From positions 62,001 through 126,000 of the forward strand of contig NZ_CP019402.1 in NCBI RefSeq assembly GCF_002024505.1: 64,000 bases of DNA. Direction: 5' to 3'. The position numbers and the translations under genes were made by a program. This stretch comes from Plantibacter flavus. Its GTDB lineage: Bacteria > Actinomycetota > Actinomycetes > Actinomycetales > Microbacteriaceae. A model generated the notes under the pieces. That model searched no databases, had not been told where the DNA came from, and was given only the letters and a program-made list of their open reading frames with translations. Shown here piece by piece: positions 1 to 8,543 of the stretch; the stretch's first letter is position 1; every line of letters starts with the position of its first letter.

Positions 1-2
1 TG

Positions 3-704
3 GTCACCGATGCGCAGTCGCAGCTGGACCCGGAGGCGCGGACCGACGGTGCCGACGGGGACGACGCGGCCACCGCGTCGCGGACGAAGCGCGCCCCGGC
101 GCTCGCCGGCCTGCGCGCCGAGGCGGTCCTGCAGGCGCTCACCGTCGTGCGGGCTCGGTCGGTCGCCGACGTCGGGTGCGGCGAGGGTGCGCTCCTCACG
201 CGACTGCTGGCGGATCCCCTCGTCACCACGGTGATCGGCACCGACGTCTCCGGACGCGCGCTCGCATCCGCGTCGCAGCGGCTCGGGCTCCGCGACGCGA
301 GCGACCGCACCCGTGAGCGTGTCCAGCTGCTGCAGTCCTCGGCGACCTACGCCGACACCCGGCTGCGCGGACTCGATGCGATCGTGCTGATGGAGGTCGT
401 GGAGCACATCGACGCCGAGCGCCTCGATGCACTCGAGGCTTCGATCTTCGGTGCTGTTGCTCCCGAAGCCGTGATCATCACGACGCCGAACCGCGAATAC
501 AACGCGCTGTATCCGTCGTTGCCGGCGGGCTCGTTCCGGCACCCGGACCACCGCTTCGAGTGGGACCGTCAGGAGTTCGCGACCTGGTGCACCACTGCGG
601 CCGAGCGGTACGGCTACGGCGTCGAGCACCGCACGGTCGGCGACGTCGACCCGCAGCTCGGCTCGCCGACGCAGCTCGCCATCTTCCGGAAGGCCATCGC
701 ATGA
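3..704 (+). CDS. hen1: 3'-terminal RNA ribose 2'-O-methyltransferase Hen1 (5' end outside window)
   Basis: This is the C-terminal methyltransferase part of a bacterial Hen1. The reading frame is open from the first bases, so the start lies outside the window. The SAM-binding motif I (VADVGCGEGALL) and the E-x-x-E-H metal motif typical of Hen1 (MEVVEHI) are visible. In this family the enzyme methylates the 2'-OH of the 3' end left by a ribotoxin cut, before the break is sealed. The stop overlaps the start of the next gene (ATGA, 701-704), so the two are translationally coupled. That neighbour is Pnkp, the known partner, which makes Hen1 much more likely than a generic methyltransferase. The N-terminal ligase-assisting domain cannot be seen. 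Confidence 0.88.
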   Translation, partial: VTDAQSQLDPEARTDGADGDDAATASRTKRAPALAGLRAEAVLQALTVVRARSVADVGCGEGALLTRLLADPLVTTVIGTDVSGRALASASQRLGLRDASDRTRERVQLLQSSATYADTRLRGLDAIVLMEVVEHIDAERLDALEASIFGAVAPEAVIITTPNREYNALYPSLPAGSFRHPDHRFEWDRQEFATWCTTAAERYGYGVEHRTVGDVDPQLGSPTQLAIFRKAIA

Positions 705-3262
705 GTGACCTCGAGCACACCCCCGCCGCCCTGCCGATCCCCGAACTGTCGCTCGTGGTCCTCATCGGCGTGAGCGGGTCCGGCAAGTCGACCTTCGCCG
801 CCACGCACTTCGGCCGGTTCGAGACCCTGTCGAGCGACTTCTTCCGCGGGCTCGTCTCCAACGACGAGAACAACCAGGCCGCCAGCGCGGACGCCTTCGC
901 CGCACTTCGCGATGTCGCCGCACGCCGCCTCGACGCCGGGCTCCTGACGGTCATCGACGCGACCAACGTCCAGCCGGCCTCGCGCAAGTCGCTCATCGAT
1001 CTGGCACGCAACCACGACGTCCTCCCTGTCGCCGTGGTGCTCGACGTCCCGGAGCGCGTCTGCATCGAGCGCAACGAGGCCCGCGAGGACCGCTCGTTCG
1101 GCGCGGCCGTCATCACCCGGCAGCAGGACCAACTGCGTCGGTCGATGCGGCACCTCAGCAAAGAGGGCTTCCGGAAGGTCCACGTGCTCTCCGGCGTCGA
1201 GGCGATCGCGCAGGCGTCGTTCGTGCGTGAGCCGCTGCTCAACGACCGCCGTCAGGAGCGCGGTCCCTTCGACGCGATCGGCGACGTGCACGGGTGCAGG
1301 AGTGAGCTCGAGACGCTGCTCACGAAGCTCGGGTACGTGATCGAGCGCGACCTGGCGGGCCGACCGATCGACGCCGCCCACCCCGAGGGCCGCCGCGCGA
1401 TCTTCCTCGGCGACCTCGTCGACCGCGGGCCGGACACCCCTGGCGTGCTGCGGCTGGCGATGGGGATGGTCGGCGCGGGGCATGCCTTGGCGGTGCCCGG
1501 CAACCACGAGTCGAAGCTCGTCCGCGCGCTGCAGGGCAAACGGGTGCAGACCAGCCATGGGCTCGCCGAGTCGCTCGCCCAACTGGCCGAGGAGCCGGAG
1601 GAGTTCCGGGCCGAGGTCGAGCGGTTCTGCCGCGAGCTCGTCGCGCACCTCGTCCTCGACGACGGGAAGCTCGTCGTCGCGCACGCCGGCCTGATCGAGC
1701 AGTATCACGGACGCGCCTCCGGGCGGGTCCGGTCGTTCGCGCTGTACGGCGACACCACGGGGGAGACCGACGAGTACGGCCTGCCCGTGCGGTTGCCGTG
1801 GGCGGAGGACTACCGGGGTAAGGCGACCGTCCTCTACGGCCACGTGCCGACCCTCGACGCCGAGTGGGTCAACAACACGATGTGTCTCGACACCGGCTGC
1901 GTCTTCGGCGGCAAGTTGAGTGCCCTGCGGTGGCCGGAGCGCGAGGTCGTCGACGTCCCGGCCGAGCAGGTCTGGTACGAACCCGTCGTGCCGCTCGGCC
2001 GCCCGACCGGTCCCGCCGGCGAGCAGCGGGATCCCGGGCTGCTGCGCATCGACGACGTCCTCGGCAAGCAGGTCGTCGAGACGCGCGTCTCGGGCCGGGT
2101 CGGCATCCGCGAGGACGCCGCGGCCGGCGCACTCGAGGTCATGAGCAGGTTCGCGATCGACCCTCGGCGCCTGGTCTACCTGCCGCCGACGATGAGCCCG
2201 CCGAGCACCTCGCAGCGGAAGGACCTCCTGGAGCACCCCGCTGAGGCGTTCGAGGCGTATCGCCGGGAGGGGCTCGACCGGGTGGTCTGCGAGGAGAAGC
2301 ACATGGGCTCGCGTGCCGTCGTACTGCTCACCCGTGATCCTGCACCCTTCGGCGCTCCCGCGGGGTGGCGCGGAACCGTCCACACCCGCACCGGTCGGCC
2401 GTTCTTCGACGATGCGACGACGCAGACGCTCCTCACCCGGCTCGACGCCGCCGTGGAGCGAGCCGGTCTCTGGAAGGAGCTCGACGCCTCCTGGATGCTC
2501 GTCGACAGCGAGCTGCTGCCGTGGTCGGTGAAGGCGGAGAGTTTGATCCGCGACCAGTACGCCTCGGTGGGAGCTGCCGCGACCGCAGCGCTCCCGGCGG
2601 CCGTCCGCGTGCTGGAGCAGGCGTCGTCGACCGGTGTCGACGTCTCGGACCTGCTCGAGCGGACGCGCCGTCGGGCCGAGGCCGCTGACGCCTACGTCGC
2701 GGCCTACCGTCCGTACACCGCGCCCTCGAACGGTCTGGAGGGCGTGCAGCTCGCGCCGTTCCAGCTCCTCGCCTCGACCGGTACGAGCCACCTGGGCCGC
2801 GACCACGCCTGGCACCTCTCGGTGGCGGACCGCCTCGCGGACGCCGACCCGGAGCTCATCCGCCGGACCCGCTCGATCGAGGTCGACCTCACCTCGTCGG
2901 CGTCCGAGGACGCCGCGACCGCGTGGTGGGAGGAGCTGACCGGTGCGGGTGGTGAGGGCATGGTGGTGAAGCCCGTGGCCGGCCTCGTCCGTGGTGAGAA
3001 GGCGCTCGCGCAGCCCGGTATCAAGGTGCGGGGCCGTGAGTACCTGCGCATCATCTACGGTCCCGACTACACGGAGCCCCACAACCTCGAGCGCCTGCGC
3101 GATCGGGACATCGGCCACAAGCGGTCGATGGCGCTGCGTGAGTACGCGCTCGGTGTCGAGGCGGTCGAGCGGTTCGTCGCCGGTGAACCGACCTGGCGGG
3201 TGCACCAGGCCGTCTTCGGCGTGCTCGCCATGGAGTCCGAGCCCATCGACCCGCGCCTCTAG
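701..3262 (+). CDS. pnkp: Polynucleotide kinase-phosphatase Pnkp (RNA repair)
   Basis: A full-length, 853-residue three-domain Pnkp. Domain 1 is a 5'-OH kinase with P-loop GVSGSGKS at 23-30. Domain 2 is a binuclear-metal phosphatase with GDVHGC from residue 194, GDLVDRGPDT, and GNHE at 267-270. Domain 3 is a ligase-type adenylyltransferase with the K-x-x-G motif EKHMGSR (nucleophile Lys about 533). In this family the protein heals and, together with Hen1, seals ribotoxin-cut RNA. The start at 701 is chosen because its ATG overlaps the Hen1 stop as ATGA and gives the expected N-terminus. All three active-site signatures are intact. Hen1 and Pnkp form one operon that ends here; the next gene is convergent. 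Confidence 0.95.
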   Translation: MSDLEHTPAALPIPELSLVVLIGVSGSGKSTFAATHFGRFETLSSDFFRGLVSNDENNQAASADAFAALRDVAARRLDAGLLTVIDATNVQPASRKSLIDLARNHDVLPVAVVLDVPERVCIERNEAREDRSFGAAVITRQQDQLRRSMRHLSKEGFRKVHVLSGVEAIAQASFVREPLLNDRRQERGPFDAIGDVHGCRSELETLLTKLGYVIERDLAGRPIDAAHPEGRRAIFLGDLVDRGPDTPGVLRLAMGMVGAGHALAVPGNHESKLVRALQGKRVQTSHGLAESLAQLAEEPEEFRAEVERFCRELVAHLVLDDGKLVVAHAGLIEQYHGRASGRVRSFALYGDTTGETDEYGLPVRLPWAEDYRGKATVLYGHVPTLDAEWVNNTMCLDTGCVFGGKLSALRWPEREVVDVPAEQVWYEPVVPLGRPTGPAGEQRDPGLLRIDDVLGKQVVETRVSGRVGIREDAAAGALEVMSRFAIDPRRLVYLPPTMSPPSTSQRKDLLEHPAEAFEAYRREGLDRVVCEEKHMGSRAVVLLTRDPAPFGAPAGWRGTVHTRTGRPFFDDATTQTLLTRLDAAVERAGLWKELDASWMLVDSELLPWSVKAESLIRDQYASVGAAATAALPAAVRVLEQASSTGVDVSDLLERTRRRAEAADAYVAAYRPYTAPSNGLEGVQLAPFQLLASTGTSHLGRDHAWHLSVADRLADADPELIRRTRSIEVDLTSSASEDAATAWWEELTGAGGEGMVVKPVAGLVRGEKALAQPGIKVRGREYLRIIYGPDYTEPHNLERLRDRDIGHKRSMALREYALGVEAVERFVAGEPTWRVHQAVFGVLAMESEPIDPRL

Positions 3263-3281
3263 GGTCGACCCTGGCGGGTCG

Positions 3282-3713
3282 TCAGCGGAGGACGGAACTC
3301 AGCAGGAGGCTCGTCTCGCTGTTGACGACGCCCTCGATGCGTCGGATCCCGCCGAGCACGCGGTCGAAGTCGGTCAGCGTCTCGGTGCGGAGTTCCGCGA
3401 CGAGGTCCCACCCGCCGTTGGTGGTGTGGAGCGCGCTGATCTCCGGGAAGCCGCGGAGCTGGCGGATGACGTGATCGGTGGTGCGACCCTCGACCTCGAT
3501 GAACGCGATCGCGCGGATGGTGCCGGGATCGAGTTCGTCACGCACCCGGACCGAGAACCCGACCACCGTGCCGGAGGAGATGAGCCGCTCCAGACGGCTG
3601 TTCACGGTCGCCCGGGCGACGTCGAGCGACCGGGCCAGGCTCGCGACCGACGCACGGCCGTCGGCTCGGAGCGCAGCCAACAGCCTCCGGTCCAGATCGT
3701 CCAGCGCAGCCAT
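3282..3713 (-). CDS. Lrp/AsnC family transcriptional regulator
   Basis: A 143-residue Lrp/AsnC-type protein. The N-terminal winged helix-turn-helix begins LDDLDRRLLAALRADGR, with the recognition region DVARATVNSRLERL around 30-43. The C-terminal part is the RAM ligand-binding and oligomer domain, usually sensing an amino acid. It is divergent from the ornithine cyclodeaminase-CtlX pair, with about 160 bp between start codons, so it probably controls those genes in response to an arginine-family amino acid (inferred). Upstream in-frame ATGs at 3719 and 3728 exist; I prefer 3713 because it gives the family's usual N-terminus, but no start has a clear ribosome binding site. Confidence 0.9.
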   Translation of the reverse strand: MAALDDLDRRLLAALRADGRASVASLARSLDVARATVNSRLERLISSGTVVGFSVRVRDELDPGTIRAIAFIEVEGRTTDHVIRQLRGFPEISALHTTNGGWDLVAELRTETLTDFDRVLGGIRRIEGVVNSETSLLLSSVLR

Positions 3714-3742
3714 GCACATAATGTACAACCGAGTTACTCACA

Positions 3743-3763
3743 TTGTGCATAACCTGTGCACAA
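3743..3763. promoter_or_regulatory. Candidate Lrp-type operator (TTGTGCA-N7-TGCACAA)
   Basis: A perfect inverted repeat, TTGTGCA, seven-base spacer, TGCACAA, in an unusually A+T-rich stretch between the Lrp-type gene and ornithine cyclodeaminase. Related half-sites flank it: TGCACATAATGTACA at 3713-3727, overlapping the regulator's start, and CGTGCATG near 3766-3773. Repeated half-sites of this kind fit the multi-dimer binding of Lrp proteins. The link to the adjacent regulator is inferred from position. Confidence 0.6.
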
Positions 3764-3875
3764 ATCGTGCATGTCTGGAATGGAAAGTGCAGATCGTCGA
3801 AACCTAGGCTCGAAGCAACCGCGAGTGGTCCGCTCCGGTCGGCTCCGAGCCCGAACTCGTCTGGAAGGGAACGTC

Positions 3876-4904
3876 ATGACGCGTTTCGTCGATGTCCGCA
3901 ACATGGTCCGCTGGACGGCAGACCGAGGTCCCGAGCGCATCATCGCCGGCATGATCGGCTACCTCGAGGCCGACTTCCGCCGCTGGCCGTCGTTCGACAA
4001 GAGCCCGCGGGTCGCGAGCCACACGCCGTTCGGCGTCATCGAGCTCATGCCGACGAGCGACCACGAGACGTACGCCTTCAAGTACGTGAACGGCCACCCC
4101 TCCAACCCCGCCCGGGGCTACCAGACGGTCACGGCGTTCGGCGTCCTCGCCGACGTGCACAACGGCTACCCCACCTTCCTCGCCGAGATGACGCTCCTCA
4201 CGGCCCTCCGGACCGCCGCGACGTCGGGCATGGTCGCGAAGCACCTCGCCCGTCCCGACTCGAGCGTCCACGCGCTCATCGGCGCCGGCAGCCAGGCCGA
4301 GTTCCAGGCCCTCGGCATGCGTGCCGCCCTCGGGATCAACACGGTGCGGATCTGGGACGTCGACCCGCTCGCGATGGACAAGTTCGCGCGCAACCTGGAG
4401 CCGCTCGGATTCGAGGTCGTCATAGGGACGAGTGCCGCCGACGCCGTGGCGGGCGCGGACGTCGTCACGACATGCACGGCCGACAAGGCGCTCGCGACCG
4501 TGCTCACGAACGACCTGGTCGAGCCCGGCATGCACTTGAACGCCATCGGTGGCGACTGCCCCGGCAAGACGGAGCTCGAGGCGTCGATCCTCGATCGCGC
4601 CGAGGTGTTCGTCGAATTCCCGCCGCAGACCCGCATCGAGGGCGAGATCCAGCAGATGGCTCCCGACTTCCCGGTGATCGAGTTCTGGCAGGTCCTCACG
4701 GGTGCCGTCCCCGGCCGCACCTCGCGGGAGCAGATCACGCTCTTCGACTCCGTCGGCTTCGCGATCGAGGACTTCACCGCGCTGCGCTTCCTCCGCGACT
4801 CCGTCGACGGCAGCGAGTACTTCGAGGAGATCGACCTCGTCGCCGCCCCCGACGACCCGAAGGACCTCTTCGGGCTCGTCGGCGCGCTCTCTCCCGTCGG
4901 CTGA
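3876..4904 (+). CDS. Ornithine cyclodeaminase family protein
   Basis: A 342-residue protein of the ornithine cyclodeaminase/mu-crystallin family. Ornithine cyclodeaminase converts L-ornithine to L-proline and ammonia using tightly bound NAD+. The dinucleotide-binding loop is GAGSQAE from about residue 136, after VHALI. The conserved N-terminal half (ASHTPFGVIELMP) and the downstream RTSREQITLFDSVGFA block match the family. The start has a good ribosome binding site (GGAAGGGA at 3863-3870, five bases upstream). CtlX starts seven bases after the stop, so the pair is one operon: CtlX would release ornithine, which this enzyme turns into proline. Alanine dehydrogenase-like or other family members cannot be excluded, but the neighbour supports ornithine. 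Confidence 0.88.
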   Translation: MTRFVDVRNMVRWTADRGPERIIAGMIGYLEADFRRWPSFDKSPRVASHTPFGVIELMPTSDHETYAFKYVNGHPSNPARGYQTVTAFGVLADVHNGYPTFLAEMTLLTALRTAATSGMVAKHLARPDSSVHALIGAGSQAEFQALGMRAALGINTVRIWDVDPLAMDKFARNLEPLGFEVVIGTSAADAVAGADVVTTCTADKALATVLTNDLVEPGMHLNAIGGDCPGKTELEASILDRAEVFVEFPPQTRIEGEIQQMAPDFPVIEFWQVLTGAVPGRTSREQITLFDSVGFAIEDFTALRFLRDSVDGSEYFEEIDLVAAPDDPKDLFGLVGALSPVG

Positions 4905-4911
4905 GTCCCAC

Positions 4912-5889
4912 ATGTCCGTCCAGGCGCCGTCGGCCGTGGTGCTCATCCGGCCGCACCGGTTCACGCCGAACCCGCTGACCGCGGCCGACAACGTCTTCCA
5001 GGTGGCGGAGGGCGTCCCGTCGGCGTCCGTGGCCGGGGTGGCTCACGCGGCGTTCGACGAGGTCACCGCCGTGGCGCGGGCCCTCGATGCCGCGGGCGTC
5101 CGCGTCCACCTGTTCGACGATGAGGACCCGGACCGCCCCGACAGCGTCTTCCCCAACAACTGGCTGTCCACCCATGCGGGCGGGCACCTGGCCGTCTACC
5201 CGATGTACGCGGTGAACCGCCGACGCGAGCGCCGGTGGGACATCGTCGAGATGCTGAAGCGCGAGTACCGCGTGCAGGACGTCATCGACTACTCGGGGCT
5301 GGAGCTCGACGACGTGTTCCTCGAGGGCACCGGTGCGATGGTGCTCGATCACGCAGCGCGAGTGGCGTTCGTCGCGCGATCCCACCGTGCCGACCCGATC
5401 GCCCTCGAGCGGTTCTGCACCAACTTCGGCTACGAGCCGCTCGTCTTCGACGCGGTCGACCCCCACGGGGTCCCGATCTACCACACCAACGTCATGATGG
5501 GCGTGGCGACCGAGTTCGCGCTCGTCGGTCTCGACCTGATCGCCTCGCCGGCGCGGCGCGATCAGGTGATCGAGCGGCTGACGGCTCACGGACGGACGAT
5601 CGTCGATCTCGACTACGGACAGGTCTGCGACTTCGCCGGCAACGCGATCGAGTTGCGTTCGGCGACGGGGGAACGCCTCCTCGCGATCTCGAGTCGCGCC
5701 GTCCAGAGTCTGCGGTCGGAACAACTCGCGATCATCGAGCGCAGCTGCCGGATCCTGCCGCTGGACGTCCCGACGATCGAACTCGCCGGGGGTTCCGTCC
5801 GATGCATGATCGCCGGGATCCACCTGGACCGGCGGCCTGCGGCGACGGCGTCCGATGTGGCACCGACCGCCCAGCTCGCCCGGTCCTGA
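4912..5889 (+). CDS. ctlX: CtlX-like amidinotransferase-fold hydrolase (citrulline/arginine-type substrate)
   Basis: A 325-residue protein of the guanidino-group-modifying (amidinotransferase/DDAH) fold. Visible landmarks are PDSVFPNNWLSTH near the N-terminal third, the catalytic His in IYHTNVMMG (about residue 191) and the C-terminal nucleophile Cys in SVRCMIAG (about residue 298). This arrangement matches the CtlX family, assigned to citrulline utilisation, which yields ornithine. It follows ornithine cyclodeaminase by seven bases, which fits a citrulline to ornithine to proline route. The exact substrate (citrulline, arginine or methylated arginine) is inferred from family and context. A perfect 12-base palindrome (CACCGATCGGTG, 5893-5904) just after the stop is too short on its own to call a terminator. 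Confidence 0.85.
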   Translation: MSVQAPSAVVLIRPHRFTPNPLTAADNVFQVAEGVPSASVAGVAHAAFDEVTAVARALDAAGVRVHLFDDEDPDRPDSVFPNNWLSTHAGGHLAVYPMYAVNRRRERRWDIVEMLKREYRVQDVIDYSGLELDDVFLEGTGAMVLDHAARVAFVARSHRADPIALERFCTNFGYEPLVFDAVDPHGVPIYHTNVMMGVATEFALVGLDLIASPARRDQVIERLTAHGRTIVDLDYGQVCDFAGNAIELRSATGERLLAISSRAVQSLRSEQLAIIERSCRILPLDVPTIELAGGSVRCMIAGIHLDRRPAATASDVAPTAQLARS

Positions 5890-6067
5890 TTCCACCGATC
5901 GGTGATCCGATTGACGCAAATCCATCCGTCAGACTCGTTGCCTGGGCCCGACAGGCCTCCGCCGATGGCTGATCGCGTGCGCATGGGCTAGATTGACGAT
6001 CGATCAGCTGATCGACGCGGAATCCGGCCGACGTCCTCTCTGACCGAGCTGCAGAGAGTGGGCGATC

Positions 6068-7726
6068 ATGCCGCTGTTGGAACATGAAGCCTCTCGACGC
6101 GGCCGACTCCGGGTGTTCGCCCGCGCACAGCTCCCGTTCGCGATAGCCTTCGGCATCGTCGCGATCCTCGTCGCGATCGTCCTGCCCGAGCGGTTCTTCA
6201 CGGTCGCCGTCCTCTCGGGCACCGCTCTCGCGGCGATCAGCACCCTCCTGGCGGGATTCCTGCCCTGGGAACGCTGGCCGACGCACGCGATGGCCGTCAT
6301 CGCGGTCCTCGACCTCCTCGCCGTCGCGAGCATCCGGCTCGAGCTCATCAGCGTGACTCCGGGCGCGAGCCTGCTCTGCATCTTCCCCGTCCTCTGGTTG
6401 GCGTTCGGGTTCACCCCGCGGATGATCATCCTGGCCGTGGCGGGGACCCTGTTCATCAGCAGTGCTCCCTACGTCCTCCGGGCTCGCACGCCGGAGACCG
6501 CCGTGGACTGGCTCAATGTCGCCCTGCTGCCCATGCTCACGATCGGTATCGCGGTCGCCGTGAACATCGGGGCCCGCCAACTGCGACGGAGCCGACACGC
6601 CATCCAGGAGCAGGCCTCGCAGCTCGAACGCTCGCTCGCCAGGGCGCTCGACGCGGAGGCGCTCGCCGAATCGATCCTCGAGACGGTGGACGCGGGCGTG
6701 GCCTTCTACACGGCGGACGGCACCCTGGGCGTGGCGAACGCGCACGCCGCGGACATGGTCGCCGCCGTCGGGTTCCGGCTGGACACCCCGCCGTATGCCG
6801 GGGAACACGTCCTCCAAGCCGACCGTCGGACACCCATCCCGTTCGACGAGCAGATCATCCCCAGAGCGCTGCGGGGCGAGCTGCTGTCGAATCATCTCGA
6901 ATGGGTGGGGGAGGCCGGCCGACAGCGGGCGATCCTCGCCAGCTCCGCGCGCGTCATGCGCAACGGCGACACGCATCTGGGAACGGTCATCGTCGCGCAC
7001 GACGTCACCGAACTCGCCAACGCGATCAACGTCCGTGAGGCGTTCCTCGCGACGGTGTCGCACGAGCTGCGCACCCCACTCACCTCCATCCACGGCTACC
7101 TCGAGCTGATCATGGACGATGCCGAGGTCGACGCCCCCGGTCTGCTCCCGGCGCTGCGGGTGGTCCAGCGCAACGCGGTCGAGCTGGAGCGGCGGGTGCA
7201 GGAGCTGTTGACCGCATCCGACTCGACGGTCCAGGTCGCGCCGAGTCGTATCGACCTCACGGACGTCGCCGCGCGAGCGATCGAGACGGCGACCGCGGGA
7301 ATCTCGGGTCCGGTCATCCGACTGCACGCCGACGCGGCGGCGGTCGTCTCCGCGGACCCCGAGCAGGTCCTCCGTGCGATCACCGAGCTCGTCGCCAACG
7401 CCGTGAAGTTCACGCCGGCCGATGGGACGGTCGACGTGGTCGTCGAGCCGGGCGACGGGCACGCCGAGGTGACCGTCAGCGACACGGGCGTCGGGATGAG
7501 CGCCGACGAACTCCGTCAGGCCTTCGACAAGTTCTACCGGGCCGAGTACGCGCGGGACCAGGCGGTGCAGGGCGTGGGACTCGGCCTGCCGGCAGCGCGG
7601 GCGATCGCCGAGGCCCATGGCGGCTCCGTGACCCTGCGGAGCACACCCGCGGTCGCACACGTCCCCGGTGGGACCGTCGCGAGCCTCGTCCTGCCATCGG
7701 AGCCTGTCCGCACACCGTCACGATGA
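6068..7726 (+). CDS. Membrane sensor histidine kinase (orphan)
   Basis: A 552-residue histidine kinase. The first about 170 residues hold five or six hydrophobic segments (for example FAIAFGIVAILVAIVLP), followed by a short coiled region and a PAS-like input domain around 195-320. The HisKA dimerisation box is FLATVSHELRTPLTSIHGY with the phospho-acceptor His about 332. The ATPase domain shows the N box (NAVKFTP), G1 (DTGVGMS) and G2 (GVGLGLPAA) motifs. It would phosphorylate a response regulator, but none is nearby: the flanking genes are CtlX and a convergent acetyltransferase. The signal is unknown. An ATG start at 6068 is assumed; the upstream GCAGAGAG may serve as ribosome binding site. 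Confidence 0.93.
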   Translation: MPLLEHEASRRGRLRVFARAQLPFAIAFGIVAILVAIVLPERFFTVAVLSGTALAAISTLLAGFLPWERWPTHAMAVIAVLDLLAVASIRLELISVTPGASLLCIFPVLWLAFGFTPRMIILAVAGTLFISSAPYVLRARTPETAVDWLNVALLPMLTIGIAVAVNIGARQLRRSRHAIQEQASQLERSLARALDAEALAESILETVDAGVAFYTADGTLGVANAHAADMVAAVGFRLDTPPYAGEHVLQADRRTPIPFDEQIIPRALRGELLSNHLEWVGEAGRQRAILASSARVMRNGDTHLGTVIVAHDVTELANAINVREAFLATVSHELRTPLTSIHGYLELIMDDAEVDAPGLLPALRVVQRNAVELERRVQELLTASDSTVQVAPSRIDLTDVAARAIETATAGISGPVIRLHADAAAVVSADPEQVLRAITELVANAVKFTPADGTVDVVVEPGDGHAEVTVSDTGVGMSADELRQAFDKFYRAEYARDQAVQGVGLGLPAARAIAEAHGGSVTLRSTPAVAHVPGGTVASLVLPSEPVRTPSR

Positions 7727-7745
7727 CGCGAACGCTCGGCCAGCC

Positions 7746-8408
7746 CTAGTCTGCTGACGGTTCACCGAGGAGTGACGACCGCGCCGTATCGAGGCCGGTG
7801 ACCTCGGCCGTCCAGTCGGGCCGAATGAACTCGCCGCGGTGCAGCCGGAGGCCCTGCGACTCGACGAGTTCGCCCGGTCGACCGATGAAGCGTTGCAGAC
7901 CGTTGTCCCGATAGCCGAGTCGACGCGAGACGCCGAGCGATGCGCCGTTCCAGACGGCAGCATCCGACACGGCGACCTCGGCGTCGAGATGGTCGAAGGC
8001 GAACTGGAGCATGCCGGCCCGCATCTCGATGCCGAGCCCCTTGCCCTGCTGTTCCTGCGTCAACCAGGAACCGCTCCCGACCGTCCGCGTGACGGCGAAG
8101 TCGCGGGCGCCGACATCCTGCAGACCGATCGGTGTCCCGTCCAGGAGGATCGCGAGGTTGAGCGTCCAGGACGACGGTGTCGCGCCCGCACGCTGGGTCC
8201 AGAGGTGCCGTGCGGTCTCGCGGATGAGTTGTTCGCGCGGCTGGTCGGTCCACGGTGTGGAGAACGGCATGACGGCGGGGTCGTGGACGCCGGCGAGGGC
8301 GGCCTCGATCAGTCCGGGGAGGTCCTCGTCGCGCACGAGGCGCAGGACGAGTCTCGGCGTGCGGATCTCTAGGCCGAACAGCGGCCAGACGTCGGTGAGG
8401 CTGAGCAT
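7746..8408 (-). CDS. GNAT family N-acetyltransferase
   Basis: A 220-residue GNAT enzyme of the ribosomal-protein/RimJ-like acetyltransferase type. It begins with ETRTPRLVLR-like residues (EIRTPRLVLRLVRDEDL) and carries the acetyl-CoA loop around QEQQGKGLGIEMR (R/Q-x-x-G-x-G/A pattern). It then has the conserved WNGASLGVSRRLGY block, where Asn and Tyr contact the cofactor. The substrate is unknown. The start at 8408 gives the usual N-terminus, though no strong ribosome binding site precedes it. The gene is divergent from the aldo/keto reductase at 8544 and convergent with the sensor kinase. Confidence 0.88.
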   Translation of the reverse strand: MLSLTDVWPLFGLEIRTPRLVLRLVRDEDLPGLIEAALAGVHDPAVMPFSTPWTDQPREQLIRETARHLWTQRAGATPSSWTLNLAILLDGTPIGLQDVGARDFAVTRTVGSGSWLTQEQQGKGLGIEMRAGMLQFAFDHLDAEVAVSDAAVWNGASLGVSRRLGYRDNGLQRFIGRPGELVESQGLRLHRGEFIRPDWTAEVTGLDTARSSLLGEPSAD

Positions 8409-8543
8409 CGTGCCACGGTATCGCCTCGGGCTGTAGCCGGTCGAGGCCGCGCTGTCGAGCCGGGGGTGTGGAGGGCGGCTTCCGTGGCACACTCGACGCG
8501 CCGCGGGATCGCGGCCCGGTTCGACGATGAGAAGGGCTCCACG

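Noticed and set aside
614..3205. Very long open frame antisense to pnkp
   Set aside because: High-GC genes leave long open antisense frames; this one has no recognisable domain and codon bias follows the sense gene.
5893..5904. CACCGATCGGTG palindrome after ctlX as terminator
   Set aside because: A 12-base palindrome without loop or T-run is too weak to call.
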